Below, piece after piece: positions 53,979-64,000 of a stretch of DNA of 64,000 nucleotides. Location: the NCBI RefSeq assembly GCF_003940805.1, contig NZ_CP034328.1, forward strand, positions 186,001 through 250,000. The letters run 5' to 3'. The notes under the pieces are model-generated. The model worked only from the letters and a program-made list of their open reading frames with translations. It had not been told where the DNA came from and did not search any database. How positions within the stretch are numbered: the stretch's first letter is position 1; every line of letters begins with the position of its first letter. A program made the position numbers and the translations under genes. The stretch comes from Tabrizicola piscis (lineage in GTDB: Bacteria; Pseudomonadota; Alphaproteobacteria; Rhodobacterales; Rhodobacteraceae).

Positions 53979-56708
53979 GTGGCGGATATCCCGGAAGACA
54001 CTGATAAGACGGAAGAAACGCCCGAACGCGCGGTGCATCACGGCCCGCAGATCGACATCTCGACCGAGATGAAGACCGCCTACCTCGATTACGCGATGAG
54101 CGTGATCGTTTCCCGGGCGATTCCTGACCTGCGCGACGGGTTGAAACCCGTTCACCGCCGCATCCTGTTTGCGATGCACGAATCCGGCAACACGCATGAC
54201 AAGTCCTACCGCAAATCGGCCCGCCCGGTGGGCGACACGATGGGGAAATACCACCCCCACGGCGACAGGGCGATCTACGACGCTCTGGTGCGGATGGCCC
54301 AGCCGTTCAGCATGTCGCTGAAGCTGCTGGATGGCCAAGGCAACTTCGGCAGCATGGACGGCGATAACGCTGCCGCCATGCGCTACACCGAAGTGCGGAT
54401 GGACAAGCCCGCCGCCTATCTTCTGGCCGATATCGACAAGGAAACGGTCGATTTTCAGGACAACTATGACGGCAAGGATCAGGAACCCACCGTCCTGCCC
54501 GCCCGCTTTCCCAACATGCTGGTCAACGGCGCGGGCGGCATCGCCGTCGGCATGGCCACCAACATCCCGCCGCATAACCTTGGCGAAGTGATCGACGGCA
54601 CGCTTGCCATGATCGAAAACCCCGACATCAGCATGGAAGCGCTGATGGACATCATCCCCGCGCCAGACTTTCCGACCGGCGGGTTGATCCTCGGCCGCTC
54701 CGGCGCGCGCAAGGCGTATCTTGAAGGGCGCGGGTCGGTCATCATCCGCGCGAAAACCCATATCGAGGAAATCCGCAAGGACCGCTTCGCCATCGTCATC
54801 GACGAGGTGCCCTATCAGGTCAACAAGGCCACGATGATCGAAAAGATCGCCGAACTGGTCCGTGACAAGCGTGTCGAAGGCATCTCCAACATCGCCGACG
54901 AATCCGACCGGATCGGCGTCCGCGTGGTGATCGAACTCAAGCGCGACGCGACCCCCGATGTCGTGCTGAACCAGCTTTTCCGTTTTTCCGCCATGCAGGT
55001 TTCGTTTGGCTGCAACATGCTGGCCCTGAATGGCGGGCGGCCGGAACAGCTGACCCTGCGCGATTTCCTGCATCATTTCATCACCTTCCGTGAGGAAGTT
55101 GTTGCCCGCCGCACCGCCTTTGAACTCCGCAAGGCCCGCGAGCGCAGCCACGTCCTCTGCGGCCTCGCCGTCGCCGTGTCCAACGTCGATGAGGTCGTCC
55201 GCACCATCCGCGCCTCTGCCGACGCGGCTGAAGCACGCGAAAAGCTGATGACCCGGCGGTGGCCCGCGCATGATATTGCTCAGTATATCAAGCTGATCGA
55301 CGACCCCAGCCACACGATCAACGACGACGGTACCTATAACCTGTCGGAAATCCAGGCCCGCGCGATCCTCGATCTGCGCCTCCAACGCCTGACCGCCTTG
55401 GGCGTCAAGGAAGTCACCGACGAGCTGGAAGAACTCGCCGCCAAGATCAAGGATTACCTTGAAATTCTGGGCTCCCGTGACCGGATCATGGCGATCATCT
55501 CGGACGAATTGACCGAGATGAAGACCCTCTTCGCTGTCCCCCGCCGCACCGAGATTGTCGACTGGGCCGGCGACATGGAGGACGAAGACCTGATCGAGCG
55601 TGAGGATATGGTCGTCACCATCACGTCGGGCGGCTACATCAAGCGCACCCCTCTGGCGGAGTTCCGGTCCCAGAACCGGGGCGGCAAGGGTCTGGCCTCG
55701 ATGCAGACCAAGGAAGACGATGTGGTGACGACCCTTTTTGTCGCCAATACACACACTTGGCTCCTCTTTTTCACCACCGACGGCATGGTCTACAAGCTGA
55801 AGACCTGGCGCCTCCCCCTCGCCGGCCGCACCGCCAAGGGCAAAGCGATGGTCAACATCCTGCCGATCACCGCCGGCATCACCATCGCCGCCCTCATGCC
55901 CGTCGACGTGCCTGAGGAGGAGTGGGAAACCCTCCAGATCGTCTTCGCCACCTCCGACGGCGACGTCCGCCAAAACGACCTCTCCGACTTCACCAACGTC
56001 ATGCGCAACGGCAAGATCGCGATGAAACTGCCCGAAGGCGTCTCCCTCGTGAACGCCGCCATCGCCGACGATCAGGACGATGTGATGCTGGTCACCGAAG
56101 CCGGCCGCGCCATCCGCTTCTCCACCACCGAAATCCGCGTCTTCAAATCGCGCGGCTCCACCGGCGTGCGCGGCATCCGGCTGGCCGAAGGCGACCATGT
56201 CGTCAGCATGTCGATCATCCGCCATTTCGAAGCCGACCCGGCCGAACGCGAAGCCTACCTCAAACAGCGCCGCCTGATGGCCGGTGTCACGGAAGATGAG
56301 GCGGATGATGAGGAAGAAACCGTTCCCGCAGGCCAGCTTAGCCCCGAACGCTATGCCGAGATGTCAGCGGCCGAAGACCTGATCCTGACCGTCACCAAGG
56401 GCGGCTCGGGCAAGCTCTCCTCCAGCCACGACTACCCCGTAAGGGGCCGCGGCGGCATGGGCGTCAAGGCCATCTCCCCCGGCCCGCGCGGTGGCCGCAT
56501 CATCGCCTCCTTCCCGGTCACCCTCGCCGACCAGATCATGCTCGCCACCTCCACCGGCCAGTCGATCCGCGTGCCGGTCGACCAGATCAGCTTCCGGTCA
56601 CGGTCAGCCGGCGGCGTCAAAGTGTTCAATGTCGCCAGTGACGAAGACGTGGTCTCGGTCGCCCGCGTGGCGGAGCAAGGCCCCGAACCCGGCAATGACG
56701 AGGCTTGA
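53979..56708 (+). CDS. gyrA: DNA gyrase subunit A
   Basis: 909 residues. The breakage-reunion domain carries the catalytic Tyr136 in AAMRYTE, and a GyrA box variant QNRGGKG starts the C-terminal pinwheel. The start is a GTG (53979) with GAAGG before it. The quinolone region reads [17 protein letters not shown]: Arg97 (codon AGG) stands where E. coli has Ser83, while Asp101 (E. coli Asp87) is kept. An insert with [10 protein letters not shown] lies in the C-terminal domain. Gyrase with GyrB supercoils DNA. It follows the AT-rich island. Confidence 0.97.
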   Translation: MADIPEDTDKTEETPERAVHHGPQIDISTEMKTAYLDYAMSVIVSRAIPDLRDGLKPVHRRILFAMHESGNTHDKSYRKSARPVGDTMGKYHPHGDRAIYDALVRMAQPFSMSLKLLDGQGNFGSMDGDNAAAMRYTEVRMDKPAAYLLADIDKETVDFQDNYDGKDQEPTVLPARFPNMLVNGAGGIAVGMATNIPPHNLGEVIDGTLAMIENPDISMEALMDIIPAPDFPTGGLILGRSGARKAYLEGRGSVIIRAKTHIEEIRKDRFAIVIDEVPYQVNKATMIEKIAELVRDKRVEGISNIADESDRIGVRVVIELKRDATPDVVLNQLFRFSAMQVSFGCNMLALNGGRPEQLTLRDFLHHFITFREEVVARRTAFELRKARERSHVLCGLAVAVSNVDEVVRTIRASADAAEAREKLMTRRWPAHDIAQYIKLIDDPSHTINDDGTYNLSEIQARAILDLRLQRLTALGVKEVTDELEELAAKIKDYLEILGSRDRIMAIISDELTEMKTLFAVPRRTEIVDWAGDMEDEDLIEREDMVVTITSGGYIKRTPLAEFRSQNRGGKGLASMQTKEDDVVTTLFVANTHTWLLFFTTDGMVYKLKTWRLPLAGRTAKGKAMVNILPITAGITIAALMPVDVPEEEWETLQIVFATSDGDVRQNDLSDFTNVMRNGKIAMKLPEGVSLVNAAIADDQDDVMLVTEAGRAIRFSTTEIRVFKSRGSTGVRGIRLAEGDHVVSMSIIRHFEADPAEREAYLKQRRLMAGVTEDEADDEEETVPAGQLSPERYAEMSAAEDLILTVTKGGSGKLSSSHDYPVRGRGGMGVKAISPGPRGGRIIASFPVTLADQIMLATSTGQSIRVPVDQISFRSRSAGGVKVFNVASDEDVVSVARVAEQGPEPGNDEA

Positions 56709-57009
56709 GGACGCGCTCGCCGCCCTTGCGGCGGCGGGCGAAACCACAACCTACGGCGCGCTTGCCAAAGACCTCAGCCTACGCATGGCCGACCTGACGG
56801 CCCAGCTTGAGGCACTGATGGAACAGGACGCCGCCGCGAACCGCCCGTTCCGCGCCGCCCTCCTCCGCCAGCGCCTCTCGCCCGACCAGCTTCCCGCGCC
56901 CGGCTTCTTCCTCAAGGCCGCCGCCCTCGGCCACCCCACCGACGACCCCGCCGCCTTCACCAAAGCCCACCGCGAAGCCCATTTTCTGTCCCCAAATATC
57001 CCGGGGTGA
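56695..57009 (+). CDS. Small hypothetical protein overlapping gyrA
   Basis: 104 residues starting 14 bases inside the gyrA 3' end, so translation is coupled. The first half ([40 protein letters not shown]) looks like a small winged-helix-like fold; RALLRQR and [13 protein letters not shown] follow. The last residues (SPNIPG) are encoded by a copy of the intergenic repeat. No known function; homologues in related genomes have been given unrelated names. Confidence 0.7.
   Translation: MTRLEDALAALAAAGETTTYGALAKDLSLRMADLTAQLEALMEQDAAANRPFRAALLRQRLSPDQLPAPGFFLKAAALGHPTDDPAAFTKAHREAHFLSPNIPG
56982..57009. repeat. Repeat copy forming the 3' end of the small ORF
   Basis: CCCCAAATATCCCGGGG (56990-57006) is a diverged copy of the intergenic CAAATAYYCC element, here lying inside the end of the preceding coding frame and including its stop codon. 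Confidence 0.6.
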
Positions 57010-57074
57010 GCGCGGCACGCGCGAGGGGCAGCGCCCCTCCTTGCGCCACCGGCCCCACAAAGCTACATCCCCCC

Positions 57075-58406
57075 ATGGACACACTTCACATCATCGGCGG
57101 CGGCATGGCGGGCTCCGAATCCGCCTGGGCCGCGGCCAACGCGGGCATCCCCGTCACCATCCACGAAATGCGCCCCAAGGTGGGCACCTTCGCCCACCGC
57201 ACTGGCGATTTCGCCGAAATGGTCTGCTCCAACTCGTTCCGCTCGGACGACCACGAACAGAACGCCGTCGGCCTGCTGCATTGGGAAATGCGTACCGCCG
57301 GCGGTCTGGTGATGCAGATGGCGGAAAAACACCGCCTGCCCGCTGGCGGCGCGCTGGCCGTGGATCGTGACCCCTTCGCTGCGGCCGTCACGGAAAAGCT
57401 GAAGGCCCATCCGCTGATTTCTGCCTCTTATGAAGAGGTTACCGAACTTCCCTCCACCGGCCACTGGATCATCGCCACGGGTCCGCTGACCAGCCCCGGC
57501 CTTGCTCAGTCGATCAAATCCGCCACCGGGGCCGAGGCGCTGGCCTTCTTCGACGCCATCGCCCCCATCGTCTATGCCGACAGCATCGACATGGACACCG
57601 CCTGGCTGCAAAGCCGCTACGACAAGGGCGAGACGGAGGATGAACAAAAGGCCTACATCAACTGCCCGATGACCAAGGACGAGTATGAGGCTTTCATCGA
57701 CGCCCTCCTCGCCGCCGAAAAGACCGAGTTTCACGAAGGCGAAACCGCCGGCTATTTCGACGGCTGCCTGCCGATCGAAGTGATGGCCGAACGCGGCCGC
57801 GAAACGCTGCGCCATGGCCCGATGAAGCCGGTCGGCCTGACCAATGCGCACCGACCGGACGTCAAGCCCTATGCCGTCGTGCAGCTTCGCCGCGACAACA
57901 AGCTGGGCACGCTCTACAACATCGTCGGCTTTCAGACCAAGATGAAGTATGGCGCGCAAACCGCTGTTCTGAAAATGATTCCCGGGCTGCAGGATGCCAG
58001 CTTTGCCCGGCTTGGCGGCATCCACCGCAACACCTTCATCAATTCGCCCACGCTGCTCGATGCGCAGATGCGCCTCAAGTCGCACCCGCATATCCGCTTT
58101 GCCGGTCAGATCACCGGGGTCGAAGGCTATGTCGAAAGTGCCGCCATGGGCCTGCTGGCGGGCCGCATGGCCGCTGCCGAAATTCAAGGCCGCGCTCTCC
58201 CCCCGCCGCCACCCGAAACCGCGATGGGTGCCCTTGTGACCCACATCACCGGCGGGGCTGAGGCGAAGACGTTTCAGCCGATGAACGTCAACTTCGGCCT
58301 CTTTCCCCCGATTGACGCCAAGGGTGGCCGTCGCGGCCGCACCGTGCGCTACAAGGCCTATACCGACCGCGCCAAGCAAGCGTTTCAGGCATGGCTGGAG
58401 GCCTGA
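57075..58406 (+). CDS. trmFO: tRNA (uracil-5-)-methyltransferase, folate-dependent (TrmFO)
   Basis: 443 residues. The FAD site [30 protein letters not shown] is at the N terminus, followed by the conserved CSNSFRSDD with a catalytic Cys, and [15 protein letters not shown] and [20 protein letters not shown]. It makes ribothymidine 54 in tRNA from methylenetetrahydrofolate. ATG 57075 directly begins the FAD motif. Confidence 0.95.
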   Translation: MDTLHIIGGGMAGSESAWAAANAGIPVTIHEMRPKVGTFAHRTGDFAEMVCSNSFRSDDHEQNAVGLLHWEMRTAGGLVMQMAEKHRLPAGGALAVDRDPFAAAVTEKLKAHPLISASYEEVTELPSTGHWIIATGPLTSPGLAQSIKSATGAEALAFFDAIAPIVYADSIDMDTAWLQSRYDKGETEDEQKAYINCPMTKDEYEAFIDALLAAEKTEFHEGETAGYFDGCLPIEVMAERGRETLRHGPMKPVGLTNAHRPDVKPYAVVQLRRDNKLGTLYNIVGFQTKMKYGAQTAVLKMIPGLQDASFARLGGIHRNTFINSPTLLDAQMRLKSHPHIRFAGQITGVEGYVESAAMGLLAGRMAAAEIQGRALPPPPPETAMGALVTHITGGAEAKTFQPMNVNFGLFPPIDAKGGRRGRTVRYKAYTDRAKQAFQAWLEA

Positions 58407-58430
58407 CTCCCGCGCCGCATGACAAGCGCC

Positions 58431-58567
58431 TCCCCTCCCCCTTGTGGGGAGGGGATGGGGGTGGGGGGCACCCCGCCAGACGCCTTCCCGCCCCGGCCCC
58501 CGCGCCGGGGCCTCGTGGTCCAGCCGCGCGCCACTCCCAGATGGGGGTCCCGGGTCAGACCCGGGAC
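58431..58567. repeat. Two palindromic alphaproteobacterial-type intergenic repeats
   Basis: TCCCCTCCCC (58431-58440) pairs with GGGGAGGGGA (58446-58455), and GTCCCGGGTC (58547-58556) with GACCCGGGAC (58558-58567), both perfect. Palindromes of this type are dispersed in many alphaproteobacterial genomes. The second lies only eight bases before the gluQ ATG and could hide its ribosome site. Confidence 0.75.
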
Positions 58568-58575
58568 GGGGTCTC

Positions 58576-59508
58576 ATGTTCGTAACCCGCTTCGCCCCCA
58601 GCCCCACCGGGCCTTTGCATCTTGGCCACGCCTATTCCGCAATCCTTGCGCATGACATGGCCCGCGCCGAGGGCGGCAAGTTCCTACTCCGGATCGAAGA
58701 TATCGACCGCCAGCGCTCCAAGCCGGAGTGGGAGCTCCAGGTGATCGACGATCTTAACTGGTTAGGGGTCTGGTGGGACGCCGACCCGATGCGTCAGTCG
58801 GACAGGTTGCCAACTTACTCCCAAGCCCTTGATATGCTGTGGGATATGGGCCTGATCTACCCCTGCATTTGTACACGCAGCGATATCGCAGCAGCTCTGT
58901 CAGCGCCGCAGGAAGGCGTGGCGCTGCCAAGCGGTCCGGACGGGCTGATCTATCCCGGAACCTGCCGTGACCGTATGTGGTTCGAACGGACCTTCCCCGA
59001 GACGCATCCACGCCCCCAGACCGATACCTTCCGTCTGAATATGGCTATCGCGGCGCATCGCAGCGACGCCTTCATCCACCGCATCGACAGTGCGCAGGGG
59101 GGCTGGCACTCCTACGCAACCTATCAGGAAACTGGAATCGGTCCCGAAGGCAGGGCTGGCCGCATTGAGTTCACCCCCGAAGACATGACCAAGAGCGTTG
59201 GCGACATCGTCATTGCCCGGCGCGACATGGGCACGTCCTACCATCTTTCAGTCGTCCTTGACGATGCCGCGCAGGGTATCACCCATGTCATCCGGGGCGC
59301 GGACCTGACCGAAGCGACAAAGATCCACGTTCTCCTGCAGCACCTCTTCGGCCTGCCCACGCCGATCTACCACCACCACCGCCTGATCCGCGACGACCAA
59401 GGCAAGCGCCTTGCCAAACGCGACGACGCCCGCGCCATTGCGAAGTACCGGTCCGAAGGTGCGACCCCCGCCGACATCCGCCGGATGGTAGGGTTACCAA
59501 CGGCTTAA
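58576..59508 (+). CDS. gluQ: Glutamyl-Q tRNA(Asp) synthetase (GluQRS)
   Basis: 310 residues, a truncated GluRS without the anticodon-binding domain. HIGH-type motif in RFAPSPTGPLHLGHAYSA, RIEDIDRQR for glutamate, the zinc-type segment YPCICTRSDI with YPGTCRD, and the KMSKS counterpart GKRLAKRDD. It attaches glutamate to queuosine 34 of tRNA-Asp. The ribosome site is weak and lies next to a palindrome. The middle part is slightly less GC-biased than its neighbours. Confidence 0.93.
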   Translation: MFVTRFAPSPTGPLHLGHAYSAILAHDMARAEGGKFLLRIEDIDRQRSKPEWELQVIDDLNWLGVWWDADPMRQSDRLPTYSQALDMLWDMGLIYPCICTRSDIAAALSAPQEGVALPSGPDGLIYPGTCRDRMWFERTFPETHPRPQTDTFRLNMAIAAHRSDAFIHRIDSAQGGWHSYATYQETGIGPEGRAGRIEFTPEDMTKSVGDIVIARRDMGTSYHLSVVLDDAAQGITHVIRGADLTEATKIHVLLQHLFGLPTPIYHHHRLIRDDQGKRLAKRDDARAIAKYRSEGATPADIRRMVGLPTA

Positions 59509-59540
59509 CGCTGTTCTGGCTATCCTTTCAAGTCAATGGC

Positions 59541-59915
59541 TTAGGGATTTGTCCCGGGCAGGGACACCGCGATGATCTCGACTTCCTCACCCTCCCGGAC
59601 CGCCGTATAGAAACACGACCGCCGCCCGGTGTGACAGGCCGGCCCCTCCTGCTCGACCAGTGCCAGCAGGCAATCCCGGTCGCAATCGACCCGCAACTCC
59701 ACCAGCCGCTGATGGTGGCCCGACGTCTCTCCCTTGACCCAGAACGCCTGCCGCGACCGCGACCAGTAGGTGACCTTCCCGGTCTCCAAGGTGGCCGCGA
59801 CCGAGGCCGCGTTCATCCACGCGACCATCAGCACCTCACCCGAGACATGGTCCTGCGCCACGCAAGGGATCAATCCCTTGTCGTCAAACCTCAGGCTTTC
59901 GGGATCAAACGGCAT
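59541..59915 (-). CDS. hisI: Phosphoribosyl-AMP cyclohydrolase
   Basis: 124 residues, monofunctional HisI without the HisE part. Motifs: MVAWMNAASVAATLETGKVTYWSRSR, WVKGETSGH, and the zinc cysteines in VDCDRDCLLALVEQEGPACHTGRRSCFY. It opens the ring of phosphoribosyl-AMP in histidine synthesis. It is divergent from the IscU-like gene. Confidence 0.94.
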   Translation of the reverse strand: MPFDPESLRFDDKGLIPCVAQDHVSGEVLMVAWMNAASVAATLETGKVTYWSRSRQAFWVKGETSGHHQRLVELRVDCDRDCLLALVEQEGPACHTGRRSCFYTAVREGEEVEIIAVSLPGTNP

Positions 59916-59977
59916 CGTGTCACTCCTTGGCAGGCCGGGCGCAGCAGACTACATACAGGGTCAGGCAGGGAGTTTCC

Positions 59978-60415
59978 ATGAGCGACAGCGACCTTCTCCA
60001 GCTCTACTCCAACCGCATCCTCGCGCTTGCGGCAGACATCCCGCATCACGGGCGGCTTGCCGCACCCCAGGCCACGGTGCGCAAACGCTCACCGCTCTGC
60101 GGCTCGACCGTGACGGTGGATGTGGTCGCCAAGGACGGCCGCGTTGCCGAGTTTGCGCAGGACGTGAAAGCCTGCGCGCTTGGCCAGGCCGCGGCGGCGG
60201 TCGTCGGCGCGGCGGTCATCGGCCGCACCCTGCCCGAACTTCAGGCCGCACAGAACCAGCTTCGGGCGATGCTGAAAGAGTCCGGCCCCGTCCCCGCCGC
60301 CCCTTTCGACGGTTTCGAGGTGCTGCTGCCAGCCCGCGACTACAAGAACCGCCATGCCTCGATCCTGCTGGCGATCGAAGCGGTGTGTGAAGCGATGGCT
60401 ACAGCCACAGCATAA
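59978..60415 (+). CDS. IscU/NifU-like iron-sulfur scaffold protein
   Basis: 145 residues. Three cluster Cys positions are seen: Cys41 (SPLCGST), Cys66 (KACALGQA) and Cys137 near the end (EAVCEA), with the IscU_N fold. The sequence is diverged from IscU of an isc operon and is isolated here, as in many alphaproteobacteria where it is encoded near hisI. It may act as an extra scaffold for Fe-S assembly. GGGAG precedes the ATG. Confidence 0.88.
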   Translation: MSDSDLLQLYSNRILALAADIPHHGRLAAPQATVRKRSPLCGSTVTVDVVAKDGRVAEFAQDVKACALGQAAAAVVGAAVIGRTLPELQAAQNQLRAMLKESGPVPAAPFDGFEVLLPARDYKNRHASILLAIEAVCEAMATATA

Positions 60416-60450
60416 AAAAAACCGCCGCGCATCCCGGGGATGGCGGCGGC
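60414..60450 (-). terminator. Rho-independent terminator of the small SOS-boxed gene
   Basis: On the minus strand a two-part stem (CCGCCGC/GCGGCGG and CATCC/GGATG, read on the plus strand at 60422-60449) is followed by a run of eight T. It ends transcription coming leftwards from the small gene at 60536-60658, 86 bases after its stop. Confidence 0.8.
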
Positions 60451-60535
60451 AGTAGCGCATCTGGAACCGGCAAACCATGACGGGCATGGGGGGAAGGCCG
60501 ATCACCCTTGGGGGACAGAGCGCGGGGCAGAAACC

Positions 60536-60658
60536 TCAGGCAAGGCCGGGCACAGAGAGCACGGCGAACAGCAGAACAAACAGCGCGAGAAGGCCGACGG
60601 TATCTTCAACCGCGCCACGCGGGGTGTGGGTCAGAAGGGTCTTTACGGCGGCTTTCAT
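60536..60658 (-). CDS. 40-residue single-pass membrane protein under an SOS box
   Basis: MKAAVKTLLTHTPRGAVEDT, then one hydrophobic helix VGLLALFVLLFAVLSVPGLA. Basic N terminus and a single membrane span give a small inner-membrane protein. GGGAGAA at six bases supports the ATG at 60658; an upstream in-frame ATG would add an unlikely leader. A perfect alphaproteobacterial LexA box lies 54 bases before the start and a terminator follows, so it is a complete small transcription unit. SOS-induced membrane peptides of similar size in other bacteria (SidA of Caulobacter, TisB of E. coli) stop division or depolarise the membrane; a like role is inference. It is outside normal gene-length cutoffs. 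Confidence 0.75.
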   Translation of the reverse strand: MKAAVKTLLTHTPRGAVEDTVGLLALFVLLFAVLSVPGLA

Positions 60659-60712
60659 GGCGTTCTCCCTACTTGTTGCTTGATTGTTCTCATGTCCGGC
60701 AACGGTTGTAAA

Positions 60713-60737
60713 GAACTTTTTAAGAACAAATGAGAAC
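60713..60737 (-). promoter_or_regulatory. LexA (SOS) box, perfect GAAC-N7-GAAC, with a third half-site
   Basis: GAACTTTTTAAGAAC (60713-60727) matches the alphaproteobacterial LexA consensus GTTC-N7-GTTC exactly on the opposite strand. A further GAAC lies at 60734-60737 after six bases. The site sits in the gap between recG and the small gene, 54 bases before the small gene's ATG, in the position expected for its promoter. Confidence 0.8.
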
Positions 60738-60810
60738 AAAGCGGGACATCCACACTGCATCGCCCCACCTGCTCAGGGGTCAACACGCAGGGGGCCGGAC
60801 GGGTTCCCCC

Positions 60811-64000
<3,190 letters not shown>

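Overview
The window is high-GC chromosomal DNA of an alphaproteobacterium. The gene content points to the Rhodobacterales (Rhodobacter/Paracoccaceae group): a TakP-type TRAP binding protein close to that of Rhodobacter, a DksA homologue without the four-cysteine zinc finger, a Usg-family protein, an ilvBN operon with a branched-chain leader peptide, an Entner-Doudoroff pair, and an alphaproteobacterial GAAC-N7-GAAC SOS box. The genus cannot be fixed from this sequence alone. Almost everything is chromosomal core or niche metabolism; no transposase, integrase, phage gene or CRISPR array was seen.

Layout. 1-10.4 kb: end of a GlxA/GbdR-like regulator, a periplasmic PQQ sugar dehydrogenase, then a branched-chain-type ABC transporter operon (binding protein, two ATPases, two permeases) ending in a sarcosine/dimethylglycine dehydrogenase-like flavoprotein and followed by a MobA-like nucleotidyltransferase. 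10.4-14.2 kb: a 961-residue RTX protein with a C-terminal Hint domain and a stand-alone Hint paralogue. 14.6-27.9 kb: tRNA-Leu(CAA), zinc metallopeptidase, DsbB, dGTPase, ErpA, exonuclease III, flavin monooxygenase, DksA, a MoxR/DUF2927/small membrane protein/VWA group, an M48 peptidase, a PIN protein and RlmI. 28-34 kb: edd-eda (with a 14-bp palindromic operator) and glnE with small genes behind it. 34-41.7 kb: DUF2852 protein, Bpt leucyltransferase, two VOC proteins, a 2-oxoacid TRAP transporter whose binding protein is convergent with its permeases, and a Ca2+/Na+ exchanger. 41.8-46.9 kb: ilv leader peptide and attenuator, ilvB, two tandem GT87 paralogues, ilvN. 46.9-52.6 kb: PaaG-like hydratase, ccmH/ccmF, arginase and ornithine cyclodeaminase, usg. 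52.6-53.9 kb: an AT-rich island with one alpha/beta hydrolase. 54-64 kb: gyrA, trmFO, gluQ, hisI, an IscU-like protein, a 40-residue membrane protein under a perfect SOS box, recG and the 3' part of ligA.

How the genes work together. The ABC operon and its dehydrogenase look like an uptake-and-demethylation unit for a methylated glycine. Edd and Eda convert 6-phosphogluconate to pyruvate and glyceraldehyde 3-phosphate. Arginase and ornithine cyclodeaminase convert arginine to proline. ilvB and ilvN encode one enzyme controlled by transcription attenuation.

The most interesting signals are the SOS-boxed 40-residue membrane protein (60536-60737), the AT-rich hydrolase with an unassigned N-terminal domain (52837-53853), the ilv attenuator with two GT87 genes inside the operon, an Arg at the Ser83 quinolone position of GyrA, and a family of intergenic inverted repeats sharing the core CAAATAYYCCCGCCGGAGG.
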